Positions 47,033-55,811 of a stretch of DNA of 64,000 nucleotides are shown piece after piece. Under the pieces are notes generated by a model. It did no database searches and was not told where the DNA came from. It saw nothing but the letters and a program-made list of their open reading frames with translations. How positions within the stretch are numbered: position 1 is the stretch's first letter; the number at the start of each line of letters is the position of its first letter. The position numbers and the translations under genes are program-made. This DNA is from Saprospiraceae bacterium (lineage in GTDB: Bacteria; Bacteroidota; Bacteroidia; Chitinophagales; Saprospiraceae): positions 21,527 to 85,526 of the forward strand of contig JANQHF010000115.1 in assembly GCA_028282725.1 (NCBI GenBank). The letters are read 5' to 3'.

Positions 47033-47845
47033 ATGGTCATAAAAGGGAAGGGACAGTATTGTGGTATAGAGCAAAAGGCAATAGACATCCAGGGAATTCA
47101 CTTATCTCAGTATTCATATAAGAGTGAGAAAACCGATTGGCACTTCCATGAAAATTCATATTTCACGTATCTGCCCGAAGATCAATTATGGAACATAAAT
47201 AAAAGGGTTAAATACAGGTGTGTGCGAGGTTCATTGTAATTTCATAATTGGCAAGACCAACATTACAATGCCAAGAATTCAGGATTAGCAGGTGGGTTTC
47301 ATATTGGATTTGATCATTCCTGGTTGGGCAAGCAGAATCTTTCAGATACACTGATTGAAGGAGGTAGTAATATGATCGGCTGTCCAATTGCTCATCTTTT
47401 TATTCAAAAGAACTACTGCGAGTTTTTAATGAATAGCGAATTTTCCGGAATCGGTATTCAACCTCAACATATATCCTTGTGTCAATCTTTGAATTATGAG
47501 GACAATCTATTGTTCAGGCAACCACCGTGGATGTCTCTCATCATTGAAATTCTAGTTGATTCAGAAGAAGATCTTACACTCACACGATTGTCAGGCATGG
47601 TGGGTGTCCACCCAGTACATATTTCAAGGACATTTCCGAAATACGCCGGATGTCCGCTTGGTGAGTTTCGAAGATTGATAAAGTTGAAGAAGTAATTTGC
47701 ATACTTGCTTTCAAATACAAAATGCCTAACGGAGGCAGGTTACAGGTCCGGCTTTTGTGATCAAAGTCATTTTTCCTCAACATTTAAGAGATATCCGGGG
47801 ATTCGGCCAAAGGATTATCTGAGACTCTTGAATGAGCAAGGTTAA
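47033..47845 (+). pseudogene. AraC-family transcriptional regulator broken by two in-frame stops
   Basis: A single continuous frame (same phase throughout) reads as an AraC-type regulator of the Bacteroidota ligand-binding type. It starts MVIKGKGQYCGIEQ, then WHFHENSYFTYL and RCVRGSL; a TAA lies at 47237-47239, after which FHNWQDQHYN continues. It next holds the helix-turn-helix region HPVHISRTFPKYAGCPLGEF and FRRLIKLKK, a TAA at 47693-47695, then the second helix-turn-helix GYRSGFCDQSHFSSTFKRYP and a stop at 47843-47845. No frameshift is needed. The two nonsense codons cut off the second DNA-binding helix, so the gene is almost certainly non-functional. It may once have regulated the dehydrogenase next door. 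Confidence 0.85.
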
Positions 47846-48146
47846 ATCCATCCCATTTTTTCTTTGATATTGTCTTCAAATTTGTAAAAACAACATTCGA
47901 TACACAAATGGAATCTTCTTTAATTAATGGCCATTCCTGAACTCAATGTCTCCATCGTGATCACCTCCACCAACTGCAACAATCGAAATGCCCATAGATA
48001 TTAAAATGAAACGAGTGAAAAGTATATCATTCCCGTGATTCGGGAATACAAAGGTTAGAGGGGAGGGATTCAAGCGAGATGCTTTTTTCAGACTCAAGTG
48101 AGACACTTGAATCAACGAATCAGCGGAAGTAACTATATAAGCAGAT
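47846..48146. other. 301-base gap without a supported gene
   Basis: A 63-codon minus-strand frame (47924-48115) has no family match and is not called. An inverted repeat ATTCCCG/CGGGAAT lies near 48027-48045. A T-rich run is near 47858-47866, on the plus strand just after the AraC remnant. Nothing else was recognised. Confidence 0.4.
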
Positions 48147-49325
48147 TCAAGCTCTTCTCAACAAACGATAGTTTCTTCCTTCTTTCACAAACAACAAGGC
48201 TGTCAAAGTAAGAACGGAGGTAAAAACAAATGCCCAGGCGTATTGGTCAATATTGTTTGCATAGATTTCAGCCCCAATAAGAGCCCCGGCACCGATGGCT
48301 AATTCAAGACCTATAAAAATTGTAGCCAGGGAACGACCACGTTCATGATCCCCGCTTCGATCTACCGTCCAGGCGAATACGGCAGGAATGGCAATGCCCA
48401 ATGAAAATCCAACAAAGCCGGACGCCATCAATAATAATACAGGAGTATTGGCATAGCCCATAAACACATAGGAAATGGCTAGGAGCAATACTGCAATTCT
48501 CATGACCGGTATCCGGCCATATATATCGGAAATTTTGCCGGCAACCAATCTGGACAATACACTGCAAATCGTAAAACTCGTGAAAAACAATCCTTTATTG
48601 GTCATTCCCAGATGTTCGCACATATCCGGAGTTATGGTAACGATAACTCCGAATCCGAAATAGGACAATCCACAAACCAATGCGGGATAGAGTGCATTAG
48701 GTGCGATGATCTCGCCCTTATTGAGCACTAATTGATGAAATGAAAACTTTTCAGGCGTGTTCAGTGATTCTTTGATGCCAATGACAAGTATGCCACTTAC
48801 CATGGCCAGCAATGCCGATCCGTAAAACATGATATCCGTAGAATATGATGTGGCCAGGAAACTGCCAATCGGGGGAGTTACTGATGATCCTAAATTCATG
48901 CTCACCCCGATAATTCCCATAGCTTCCCCTCTCCGTGTCACAGGAACAATGTCAGCAACGTATGCCGTCATTCCTGTTGGTGAAAAGCCGGTCGATAGTC
49001 CGTGAACGAGACGGAGCAAAAGAAAGCCTCCAATAGATGTAAGAATTGGGTAGAAAAAGGAACAAATAAGACAGACGATCGTGCCAAAAATAATTACTGG
49101 TTTTCGTCCCACTTTGTCCGAAAGTTTACCGCTAAAGGGTCGGCATGTTGCAGCCATCAGTGTGAAAAGTGCAATGATCAAACCCTTGTATTCTTCACCA
49201 CCCATTTCAGAAAGATAGGAGGGCAACTCAGGCAGAATCATGTTAAAGCTGCCCCCAAAGAAGGCATAACTCAGGCAGAGCAACCAAAAGGTAGGAGTAT
49301 ATAATCGATTGTTGGGAATAGCCAT
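48147..49325 (-). CDS. MFS transporter
   Basis: About 392 aa from the ATG at 49325 (MAIPNNRLYTPTFWLLCLSY); the upstream extension to 49496 is unlikely and would run into the opposite gene. Twelve hydrophobic helices are visible, with the MFS loop motif SDKVGRKPVIIFGT after helix 2 and a related SDIYGRIPVMRIAV after helix 8. The family includes drug and metabolite exporters (YfcJ/EmrD-like). No substrate can be deduced. It is divergent from the vWA gene. Confidence 0.88.
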   Translation of the reverse strand: MAIPNNRLYTPTFWLLCLSYAFFGGSFNMILPELPSYLSEMGGEEYKGLIIALFTLMAATCRPFSGKLSDKVGRKPVIIFGTIVCLICSFFYPILTSIGGFLLLRLVHGLSTGFSPTGMTAYVADIVPVTRRGEAMGIIGVSMNLGSSVTPPIGSFLATSYSTDIMFYGSALLAMVSGILVIGIKESLNTPEKFSFHQLVLNKGEIIAPNALYPALVCGLSYFGFGVIVTITPDMCEHLGMTNKGLFFTSFTICSVLSRLVAGKISDIYGRIPVMRIAVLLLAISYVFMGYANTPVLLLMASGFVGFSLGIAIPAVFAWTVDRSGDHERGRSLATIFIGLELAIGAGALIGAEIYANNIDQYAWAFVFTSVLTLTALLFVKEGRNYRLLRRA

Positions 49326-49416
49326 GCCTGAACATTGAAGCCACAAATATGACGAATCCTGAGTTATCCGGGACTTGTGAAATACACTACCTTTAGATGG
49401 ATAAAATGAACAGACC

Positions 49417-50808
49417 ATGAATCTCAGACTTATTTTCCTTTCGGCCTTTCTTTTTCTCTCAATATCATTGCCGGGACAGTCTCCGATCATCTTCATTTAT
49501 GATGGAAGTGGATCAATGTGGGGTCAGATCTCAGGGAAAACGAAGATGCAGATCGCCTCTGAAGTCCTGACTGAAGTAGTAACTGGGTTTGAAGAGGAAC
49601 AGCCGTATGGACTGGTGGCCTATGGCCATAGAAGAGAAAAGGACTGTGAGGATGTGGAATTTATGATTCCACTCGAAAACATGGATAAATCCGTCCTTCA
49701 GGCCAAATTGAAATCTATAAAACCACTAGGGCGAACCCCACTGGCATTTTCTGCATTGCAGGTTATCGAAACTATAAAATCCAAAGGGGTGAGGGCTACG
49801 ATCATCCTGATAACGGATGGCATAGAATCATGTGGAGGGGATATATGCGATGTGATTCGTAAGGCCAAAGACGCTGGCATAGAATTTAAAGTGCACATCG
49901 TAGGATTTGGATTAAAAGACGACGAAACAGAGCAATTGAGATGTGCTGCCAAGGCAGGCGACGGTCAATACTTCGATGCTCAGAGTGCGGACGAATTAAG
50001 TGCCGCATTGGATGAAGTGACCAAAGAAACCATTGATGATCCCGGAAAGAATGTGAGTTTTTACGCTTTAAAAAATGGTCAGCCCGTCGATGCCGGATTA
50101 AAGGCATACCCCAAGGGATCTGCCAAATACAATACTTCAAGTCGTTCTTACCGTGACACCGGCTTTTTGTATCTCGATCCAGGGTTATACGACTTCGTCT
50201 TTTATGCACTCGAGAATAGCGATATATCCGAAATCACCATGACAAATGTTGAAGTAATTGAAGGGCAAAAGGTCCATCGGGATGTGTCCTTCGATGGAGG
50301 GATCATTCGAATCAATACGACCAATAATGGGGAAGGATGGGATGCTGTCGTGCATATTAATGACAGCAATACGGGCAAAAGTGTCTCTGGTGGTCGAACC
50401 TATGGCAAGATAAAAGACTATGAAGTATCACCTGGTACATATAAGACAAAACTCAATGCCTTGAGAATCAAAGGACCTGATATTACGTACGAAGAAGTAA
50501 TCAGTGTCCGGGCTAACGAGGTGACAGAAGTGGGATTTGATTTCAAAAGTGGTGTTGCCAGGTTGGGTGCATTCCACGATGGAGAACGAATTGATGTGGT
50601 GGTCACGATCCTGGAAGCGAATACGAGAAAAAGCTACTCTGGTGGTCGAACCTATACATCTGAAGGATCGAATCCTACCAACTACCTGCTTTCTCCGGGT
50701 CTGTATGAAGTTACATTGAAAGGACTCAGGGATTTTTCCGGTGTGAATAAGACCTTCATGATGGAAATCAAAGCAGGGGAGACCTTTGAAAAATTGACTG
50801 AATTTTAA
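49417..50808 (+). CDS. secreted von Willebrand factor A domain protein
   Basis: A 463-aa protein with signal peptide (to SLPGQ). The vWA domain (about 23-215) has the MIDAS motif FIYDGSGSMWG (Asp29-x-Ser-x-Ser), a central LGRTPLAFSA Thr and ITDGIES (third metal Asp). The C-terminal half has two similar beta domains, each with a SGGRTY element (SVSGGRTYGKIKDYEVSPGT and SYSGGRTYTSEGSNPTNYLL). MIDAS domains bind ligands through a divalent metal. It starts the run with a membrane protein four bases downstream, suggesting a working pair. Confidence 0.85.
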   Translation: MNLRLIFLSAFLFLSISLPGQSPIIFIYDGSGSMWGQISGKTKMQIASEVLTEVVTGFEEEQPYGLVAYGHRREKDCEDVEFMIPLENMDKSVLQAKLKSIKPLGRTPLAFSALQVIETIKSKGVRATIILITDGIESCGGDICDVIRKAKDAGIEFKVHIVGFGLKDDETEQLRCAAKAGDGQYFDAQSADELSAALDEVTKETIDDPGKNVSFYALKNGQPVDAGLKAYPKGSAKYNTSSRSYRDTGFLYLDPGLYDFVFYALENSDISEITMTNVEVIEGQKVHRDVSFDGGIIRINTTNNGEGWDAVVHINDSNTGKSVSGGRTYGKIKDYEVSPGTYKTKLNALRIKGPDITYEEVISVRANEVTEVGFDFKSGVARLGAFHDGERIDVVVTILEANTRKSYSGGRTYTSEGSNPTNYLLSPGLYEVTLKGLRDFSGVNKTFMMEIKAGETFEKLTEF

Positions 50809-50811
50809 ATT

Positions 50812-51756
50812 ATGAAAAACGTATTCAAACCTGCAAGTCTCATTTTATACTTCCTTGCATTCGTGGTCTTCACAATCGGAGGAATGGTATTTGCGGCCCG
50901 GACTGGTGCCGCAGAGGGTCAGGGCCTTGCAGGAGGTGCCATTGTTTTGTTTAATGGACTCATAGGCGGACTGATAGGGCTGTTTCTCTCCTTCTTTTTA
51001 GCACGCTCCGAAAACCGGTCACTTGTGATACGAGTGAATCGGGTTTTATTTGCAATGCTTGTGTTGATATGGGTCTTCTTTTTTATCAGGGGCAAATATA
51101 TCACGAATGATAGTGGGACTTCCTCAATGATGATCCTCGACGAAATACCGCTTGTCCATTCATCATTCGGTCTGACTAAAAGCCCGAATCTTGTGAACAA
51201 GCCGGATATGGGAATGGGATTTTTTAAACCTGATTTTTACGATCAGAAGGTTCTTTATTTCCATGGTCCTCCGAAAGAGGATTCGAGGCATGATCTTCCA
51301 TACGACAGCATCACATTCAAGACTACTCAATACGGTCAGTATGAGATCACCTACGGACCCCCTTTCCTGGTCCCTGCCCACCTGAAGATGGATTATGAAA
51401 TTTTTTATCTAACCGTAGTGACACTTCACCGCGATTGGGCCGAACTGGTTGTCAACCGAACAAACGGTCAAACTGCCTGGGTCTCTCTTTCGCAGGGTGA
51501 AGTTACTCTTTGGCCGGACTTTCTGCTCAATATCTTTTCTGTAGAATTCAAAGATGTAGGTTCCAAAGTTTTTTATAAGCCAATGTCACTTTCATCGACA
51601 GTCAATCAACCTTTCTCTTTCCTTCGTCCTTTAATGATCCGGTCGGATTGGATGAAGGTCAACTTAATGGATGAGGATTTTAAGGAGGTCGGTGAAGGTT
51701 GGATCAGATGGAGAGACGGGGCTGAGCTTTTGATCTCTTACAACTTATTGAGCTGA
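50812..51756 (+). CDS. membrane protein of unknown function
   Basis: A 314-aa protein with three hydrophobic segments in the first 100 residues (LILYFLAFVVFTIGGMVF at about 10-27, IVLFNGLIGGLIGLFLSFFL at 44-63, LFAMLVLIWVFFFI at 79-92). They are followed by a 210-residue soluble part with YGQYEITYGPPFLVPAHLKM and WAELVVNRTNGQTAWVSLSQ. The soluble part looks like a beta-rich periplasmic domain. No family is recognised. It starts 3 bases after the vWA gene stop and is followed 4 bases later by the VOC gene, so the three genes form one operon. Confidence 0.65.
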   Translation: MKNVFKPASLILYFLAFVVFTIGGMVFAARTGAAEGQGLAGGAIVLFNGLIGGLIGLFLSFFLARSENRSLVIRVNRVLFAMLVLIWVFFFIRGKYITNDSGTSSMMILDEIPLVHSSFGLTKSPNLVNKPDMGMGFFKPDFYDQKVLYFHGPPKEDSRHDLPYDSITFKTTQYGQYEITYGPPFLVPAHLKMDYEIFYLTVVTLHRDWAELVVNRTNGQTAWVSLSQGEVTLWPDFLLNIFSVEFKDVGSKVFYKPMSLSSTVNQPFSFLRPLMIRSDWMKVNLMDEDFKEVGEGWIRWRDGAELLISYNLLS

Positions 51757-51760
51757 CGGC

Positions 51761-52171
51761 ATGTATCGAAGGATTGCACATGTCACCATTGTTGTCAAGG
51801 AATATGATGAAGCCATTCAATATTACACGGATCAATTGAATTTTGAATTGATCGAAGACACTCCTCTGACTGAAACAAAGAGATGGGTGGTGGTCGCACC
51901 CAAAGGCGCCAGGGAATGCAGTATCCTTCTGGCAAAGGCAGATGGTGACAAACAAGTTGCCAGTATCGGTAATCAGACAGGCGGTCGTGTTGGGCTTTTT
52001 TTATTTACAGATGACTTTTGGCGCGACTACACGCAGATGAGCGAGAAAGGTGTCAATTTTATCCGTTCACCTAGGAAAGAAGTATATGGAACGGTAGCTG
52101 TATTTTCAGATCTCTATGGAAATCTCTGGGACCTGTTGGAGCCGAATTCGAAAAATAAAGGATTGTTGTAG
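51761..52171 (+). CDS. VOC-family (glyoxalase-like) protein
   Basis: A 136-aa protein with the single-unit VOC fold: IAHVTIVVKEYDEAIQYYTD, LNFELIEDTPLTETKRWVVV, GAREC..LLAKADGDKQ, and DPYGNLWDLLEP-like end (here DLYGNLWDLLEPNS). The metal His (AHVTI) and Glu are present. Substrates range from methylglyoxal adducts to antibiotics and cannot be told here. It lies immediately after the membrane protein gene. Confidence 0.85.
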   Translation: MYRRIAHVTIVVKEYDEAIQYYTDQLNFELIEDTPLTETKRWVVVAPKGARECSILLAKADGDKQVASIGNQTGGRVGLFLFTDDFWRDYTQMSEKGVNFIRSPRKEVYGTVAVFSDLYGNLWDLLEPNSKNKGLL

Positions 52172-52173
52172 CA

Positions 52174-53168
52174 ATGAGTTCCCTCTTTACAACCAATCCT
52201 ATAATAAAGACGATTCACATTATCGTTGCTCTTTGCATCCTTATAGGCTGTCAGCCAAAGAAAGATATGATCCAGGAATAATCAATTGAGACTTATCTCA
52301 TTTTGCCTGTAATGTATTGGTAGACGATCAAAATGATAACTATGATGTAGGGACCATTGACCCGTTCACAAAAATCAAAACCAACATCGCCAATCATCCT
52401 GATGTGACGTGGACCTGCATGGCTTGTGATCTCAGTATATTTTTTATTAGTGACCCTGACACGTCTGCCCGTAACTAATTTTTGTATCGAATGAATGCCC
52501 AAGGATCATACATTAAAAATGTTGGTGAATTAAGATTAAGGGATAGTTTAATGGGGATCAGAAAAAATTGTACAGAATTCGTAGTCAATCCGCATAGATC
52601 AGTTGGTTCCACATTTCTGGTATTGGACCTTGACGGAAAGATCCTGAGCCGGATTCCGGTTGATTTGCCCAGTAAGTCTGACCCCGCTTTTTCTCCAGAT
52701 GGCTCCTTAATCGCATTTCGCGGAGGTCCTGCTCTATCCATAAGAGATCCTGCCCATCGCGAATCCATTTATATTATCGATGAAGAAGTGAATGATCTGC
52801 AATCCATCTCCGAAAATCCTGAATCGGATACCACGGCACCCTGACAACCATATTTTGCAGGACCGCCGAGATGGCATCCGAGTGGTGACTTTGTCTCGTT
52901 CCAAAGCTTTTAGAACGGGAAACACTCTTTGTTTGTGTCTTCGATTGATAGTCAGAATCAATGGAAATTGACGAATCTTGAGTACAGCGAAGGTTGACAC
53001 GATTGGAGTCATGATGGCAATAGGTTGGCTATAGAATTATTCGGTAATGATCAGACACAATTCCATATTGGTCTCTTGAATTGGAAAAGTAAGGAACTCC
53101 AAATTTTGACCGATTCTACTTTCACTTATCAGCAGGCCCCCGTTTGGGTGCGCAAAACTGATTTGTGA
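52174..53168 (+). pseudogene. heavily decayed TolB/PD40-repeat lipoprotein
   Basis: The ATG at 52174 begins a lipoprotein signal (IIVALCILIGCQPKK) that stops after 35 codons. Further on, another frame reads DDQNDNYDVGTIDPF, IFFISDPDTSARN, a TAA (52476-52478), FLYRMNAQGSYIKNVGEL, FSPDGSLIAFRGGP, and a TGA at 52842-52844. It then reads FAGPPRWHPSGDFVSFQSF, TAG, SLFVSSIDSQNQWKLTNLEY, TGA, HDWSHDGNRLAIELF, and RKTDL with the final TGA at 53166-53168. The SPDG and WSHDGNRLA elements are PD40/TolB-propeller repeats. One frameshift and at least four internal stops make it non-functional. An intact copy would be a propeller lipoprotein. Confidence 0.8.
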
Positions 53169-53324
53169 AGTTCTACTTAATATGAGGTACATATAAACCG
53201 CTAATCTTAAGAGATTTCTTTTGTTTGACTTGACCTGCAATTTATTCAATTCTAAATTGTAGAAAGTCCCTGTTCCTCTGATTCAGACAGGGTCTGTCAT
53301 TGCAAACATATAAAGGAATACAAG

Positions 53325-55811
53325 ATGCCAGAGCTATACACCTATCGTTGCGGTAATAAACTCCCTCTTCAAAAAAACCCAAATCAGTTTGTAATCAGGT
53401 CTCTGCCCGGCGAATTAAAACATCACGAATTTGGTGAATTGGAGCAAGTATCATCAGCTTCCACCCGCATTACGATTTCAGATAAAAAACTGGAATCCAT
53501 AATGATTCAATGTCGTGGATTGGCTCCAACACATCACGCCTATGAATACCCTGATACGGGAAGGGAGTTCTTGATTACCGACCGGATATTTGTCAGGTTT
53601 AAAAAAGAAATGAGCCTTGAAGATATCAATGCATTTGCTTCTAAATATCACCTCATTTACCTGTGTCAATACAATGCCACGAATTGTCTGTTTCAACTGA
53701 CAGACCATACGGGGATGAATCCTGTCAAGCTCGTCGTTTTACTAACCGAAAAAGATCGATCAGTAAGACATGCCGGACACGATCTCAATAGAAGAGCGAC
53801 GAAATATGACTCCTTTATACCCTCAGATCCGTCCTATCTGCGTCAATGGCATTTACACGATCGGTTGAATGACACTGAGTTTGATCCGATCTCTTCTTCG
53901 CGTTGTGAGGAAGCCTGGCAACTGTTGGGGAATTATGGTGACCCGGACGTTGTCATCGCTGTCACAGATGATGGGTGCAGAATGGATCATAATGATTTTG
54001 ATTCAACAGGCAAATTCACCTCTTGGGGATATTTCAATGGTCAGAATCTGATCACCATGCCGGATTTTCAAGCCAGGGAAGAGGACATGTATCAATCTGG
54101 TTCGAATCATGGAACAGCGTGTGCAGGTGTCATTGCCGGAGAAGCCGATGCCATCAAAACTGTAGGTGCGGCCCCTAATTGTTCTCTGTTGCCCATCAAA
54201 TGGGAATCCTCTGGGATGAGTGTATTCATCAGCGATTCCAAGCTGATCACAGCCATCCGGCATATTTCTGACAAGGCCGACATCATGTCCAATTCCTGGG
54301 GAAGCTCGCCACATGGCAATTATGAATCTCAAGTCCTGGATCTCATCAACCTACTGTCCCGAACCGGCGGCAGAAGGGGAAAGGGCATTGTTTTCTTATG
54401 GGCTGCAGGCAACGACAATTGCCCTATAGACCATGTCTCCAATATTGATATTCCATATGGGCATGGATATCAATTGATCAATGGTTCTTACCGATGGGTA
54501 GGTCCTCCAACAAGCAAGGTGTTTTCACATAACCTCACAACGCTTGATGGTGTGATGTACGTGGCAGCCATAGCTAGCACAGGGCAGCGAAGTCATTACT
54601 CGAACTATGGATCAGGGATAAGCATCAGCGCCCCAAGTAGCAATTCGCATACCTACTTCAGAATGCAGGTCGAGGGTTTGGGAATTACGACGACTACAGG
54701 AGAAGGTTCAGGTGTCCGTGATGATTTTGGTGGGACATCCAGTGCAACACCTTTAGTCGCCGGAATTGCGGGATTAATTATTTCTGCAAATCCGGACCTA
54801 TGGGCACATGAAGTCATAGAAATCCTGAAAGTAACGGCGTCAAAAGTTTTGAATTTCACCAGGTATCCAAGAACCCCCTCCAGCGCGGAAGACCCGGATA
54901 CATCATGGGATGTATCTCCTGTTCCCCCTTTTGATGATGGCAATTTTGATGATACCGGTTTGGCCGGGGGTACCTGGAGTCCATGGTTTGGACATGGAAA
55001 GGTCGATGCCCGTGCAGCTATGAAAGAAGTATTCAGAAGAAAGCCTCCACAGACGGGAACTACGTTTTTCAAATTGTCTAAACCCATGCTCAATATTCCC
55101 GATCGCGACGCTACCGGTATTTTTGATGTGATCTCCTGCAATAAAACAGGTAAATTAAGGTCGATTTCCATAGATGTCGATATTCTTCATACTTATCGGG
55201 GTGATCTTGTCCTTAGCATTGGTTCACCTTCAGGGACAGAGGTAGTATTGCATGATAGAAATGGAGGTTCGGCAGATAATCTGAAGAGAACATTTAGTAT
55301 AGGGAATGTTCCGGAATTGGATCAGTTGACGAGTCAGAGAATAAACGGAGATTGGACATTAAAGGTGCGGGATATGGCCTTTGCCGATGTAGGAAAGTTA
55401 AAAGCCTGGTCGTTAACATTGAAATTTGGAGAAAGTAAGCAGATCGTCATTGAGGAAGATCCCGGTATCACCATCCCCGATGATGATCCTGCAGGCATAG
55501 AGCGCTCGCTCAATGTTAGTAAATCCGGAAGGATAGACCAGATCGAAATTTCGGTTGACATCACCCATACGTATATTGGTGACCTTGTCATCACGCTGGT
55601 ATCTCCCCGCACTGGGAGTTTTGATCTGCACAACCGACAGGGGGGAAACAGAGACAATATTATTAAGACCTATACGGTGGCGGACACTTCCGCTCTACAG
55701 TCATTACTTGGGAAGTCAATCAGGGGAACGTGGAGGTTAAAAGTCTCCGATCATGCAGGAAGAGATATCGGAAAACTGAACCATTGGAAAATTAAATTCA
55801 AGTTGAAGTAG
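53325..55811 (+). CDS. S8-family serine peptidase with two C-terminal P/homo B domains
   Basis: An 828-aa protein opening MPELYTYRCGNKLPLQKNPN with no signal peptide. After an N-terminal region (to about 150) comes a subtilisin-like domain: VTDDGCRMDHNDFD (catalytic Asp215), SNHGTACAGVIAGEA (His262), AAGNDN (oxyanion Asn) and GGTSSATPLVAGIAGLI (Ser472). Two P/proprotein-convertase B domains follow (about 570-705 and 710-828), seen as TYRGDLVLSIGSPSGTEV and TYIGDLVITLVSPRTG with INGDWTLKVRD and IRGTWRLKVSD. P domains usually stabilise exported convertases, so the missing signal peptide is odd. It ends convergently overlapping glmM by 14 bases. Confidence 0.9.
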   Translation: MPELYTYRCGNKLPLQKNPNQFVIRSLPGELKHHEFGELEQVSSASTRITISDKKLESIMIQCRGLAPTHHAYEYPDTGREFLITDRIFVRFKKEMSLEDINAFASKYHLIYLCQYNATNCLFQLTDHTGMNPVKLVVLLTEKDRSVRHAGHDLNRRATKYDSFIPSDPSYLRQWHLHDRLNDTEFDPISSSRCEEAWQLLGNYGDPDVVIAVTDDGCRMDHNDFDSTGKFTSWGYFNGQNLITMPDFQAREEDMYQSGSNHGTACAGVIAGEADAIKTVGAAPNCSLLPIKWESSGMSVFISDSKLITAIRHISDKADIMSNSWGSSPHGNYESQVLDLINLLSRTGGRRGKGIVFLWAAGNDNCPIDHVSNIDIPYGHGYQLINGSYRWVGPPTSKVFSHNLTTLDGVMYVAAIASTGQRSHYSNYGSGISISAPSSNSHTYFRMQVEGLGITTTTGEGSGVRDDFGGTSSATPLVAGIAGLIISANPDLWAHEVIEILKVTASKVLNFTRYPRTPSSAEDPDTSWDVSPVPPFDDGNFDDTGLAGGTWSPWFGHGKVDARAAMKEVFRRKPPQTGTTFFKLSKPMLNIPDRDATGIFDVISCNKTGKLRSISIDVDILHTYRGDLVLSIGSPSGTEVVLHDRNGGSADNLKRTFSIGNVPELDQLTSQRINGDWTLKVRDMAFADVGKLKAWSLTLKFGESKQIVIEEDPGITIPDDDPAGIERSLNVSKSGRIDQIEISVDITHTYIGDLVITLVSPRTGSFDLHNRQGGNRDNIIKTYTVADTSALQSLLGKSIRGTWRLKVSDHAGRDIGKLNHWKIKFKLK

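Noticed and set aside
47924..48115. 63-codon minus-strand frame as a small protein
   Set aside because: No homology recognised and most of it is low-quality sequence; only the tail looks protein-like.
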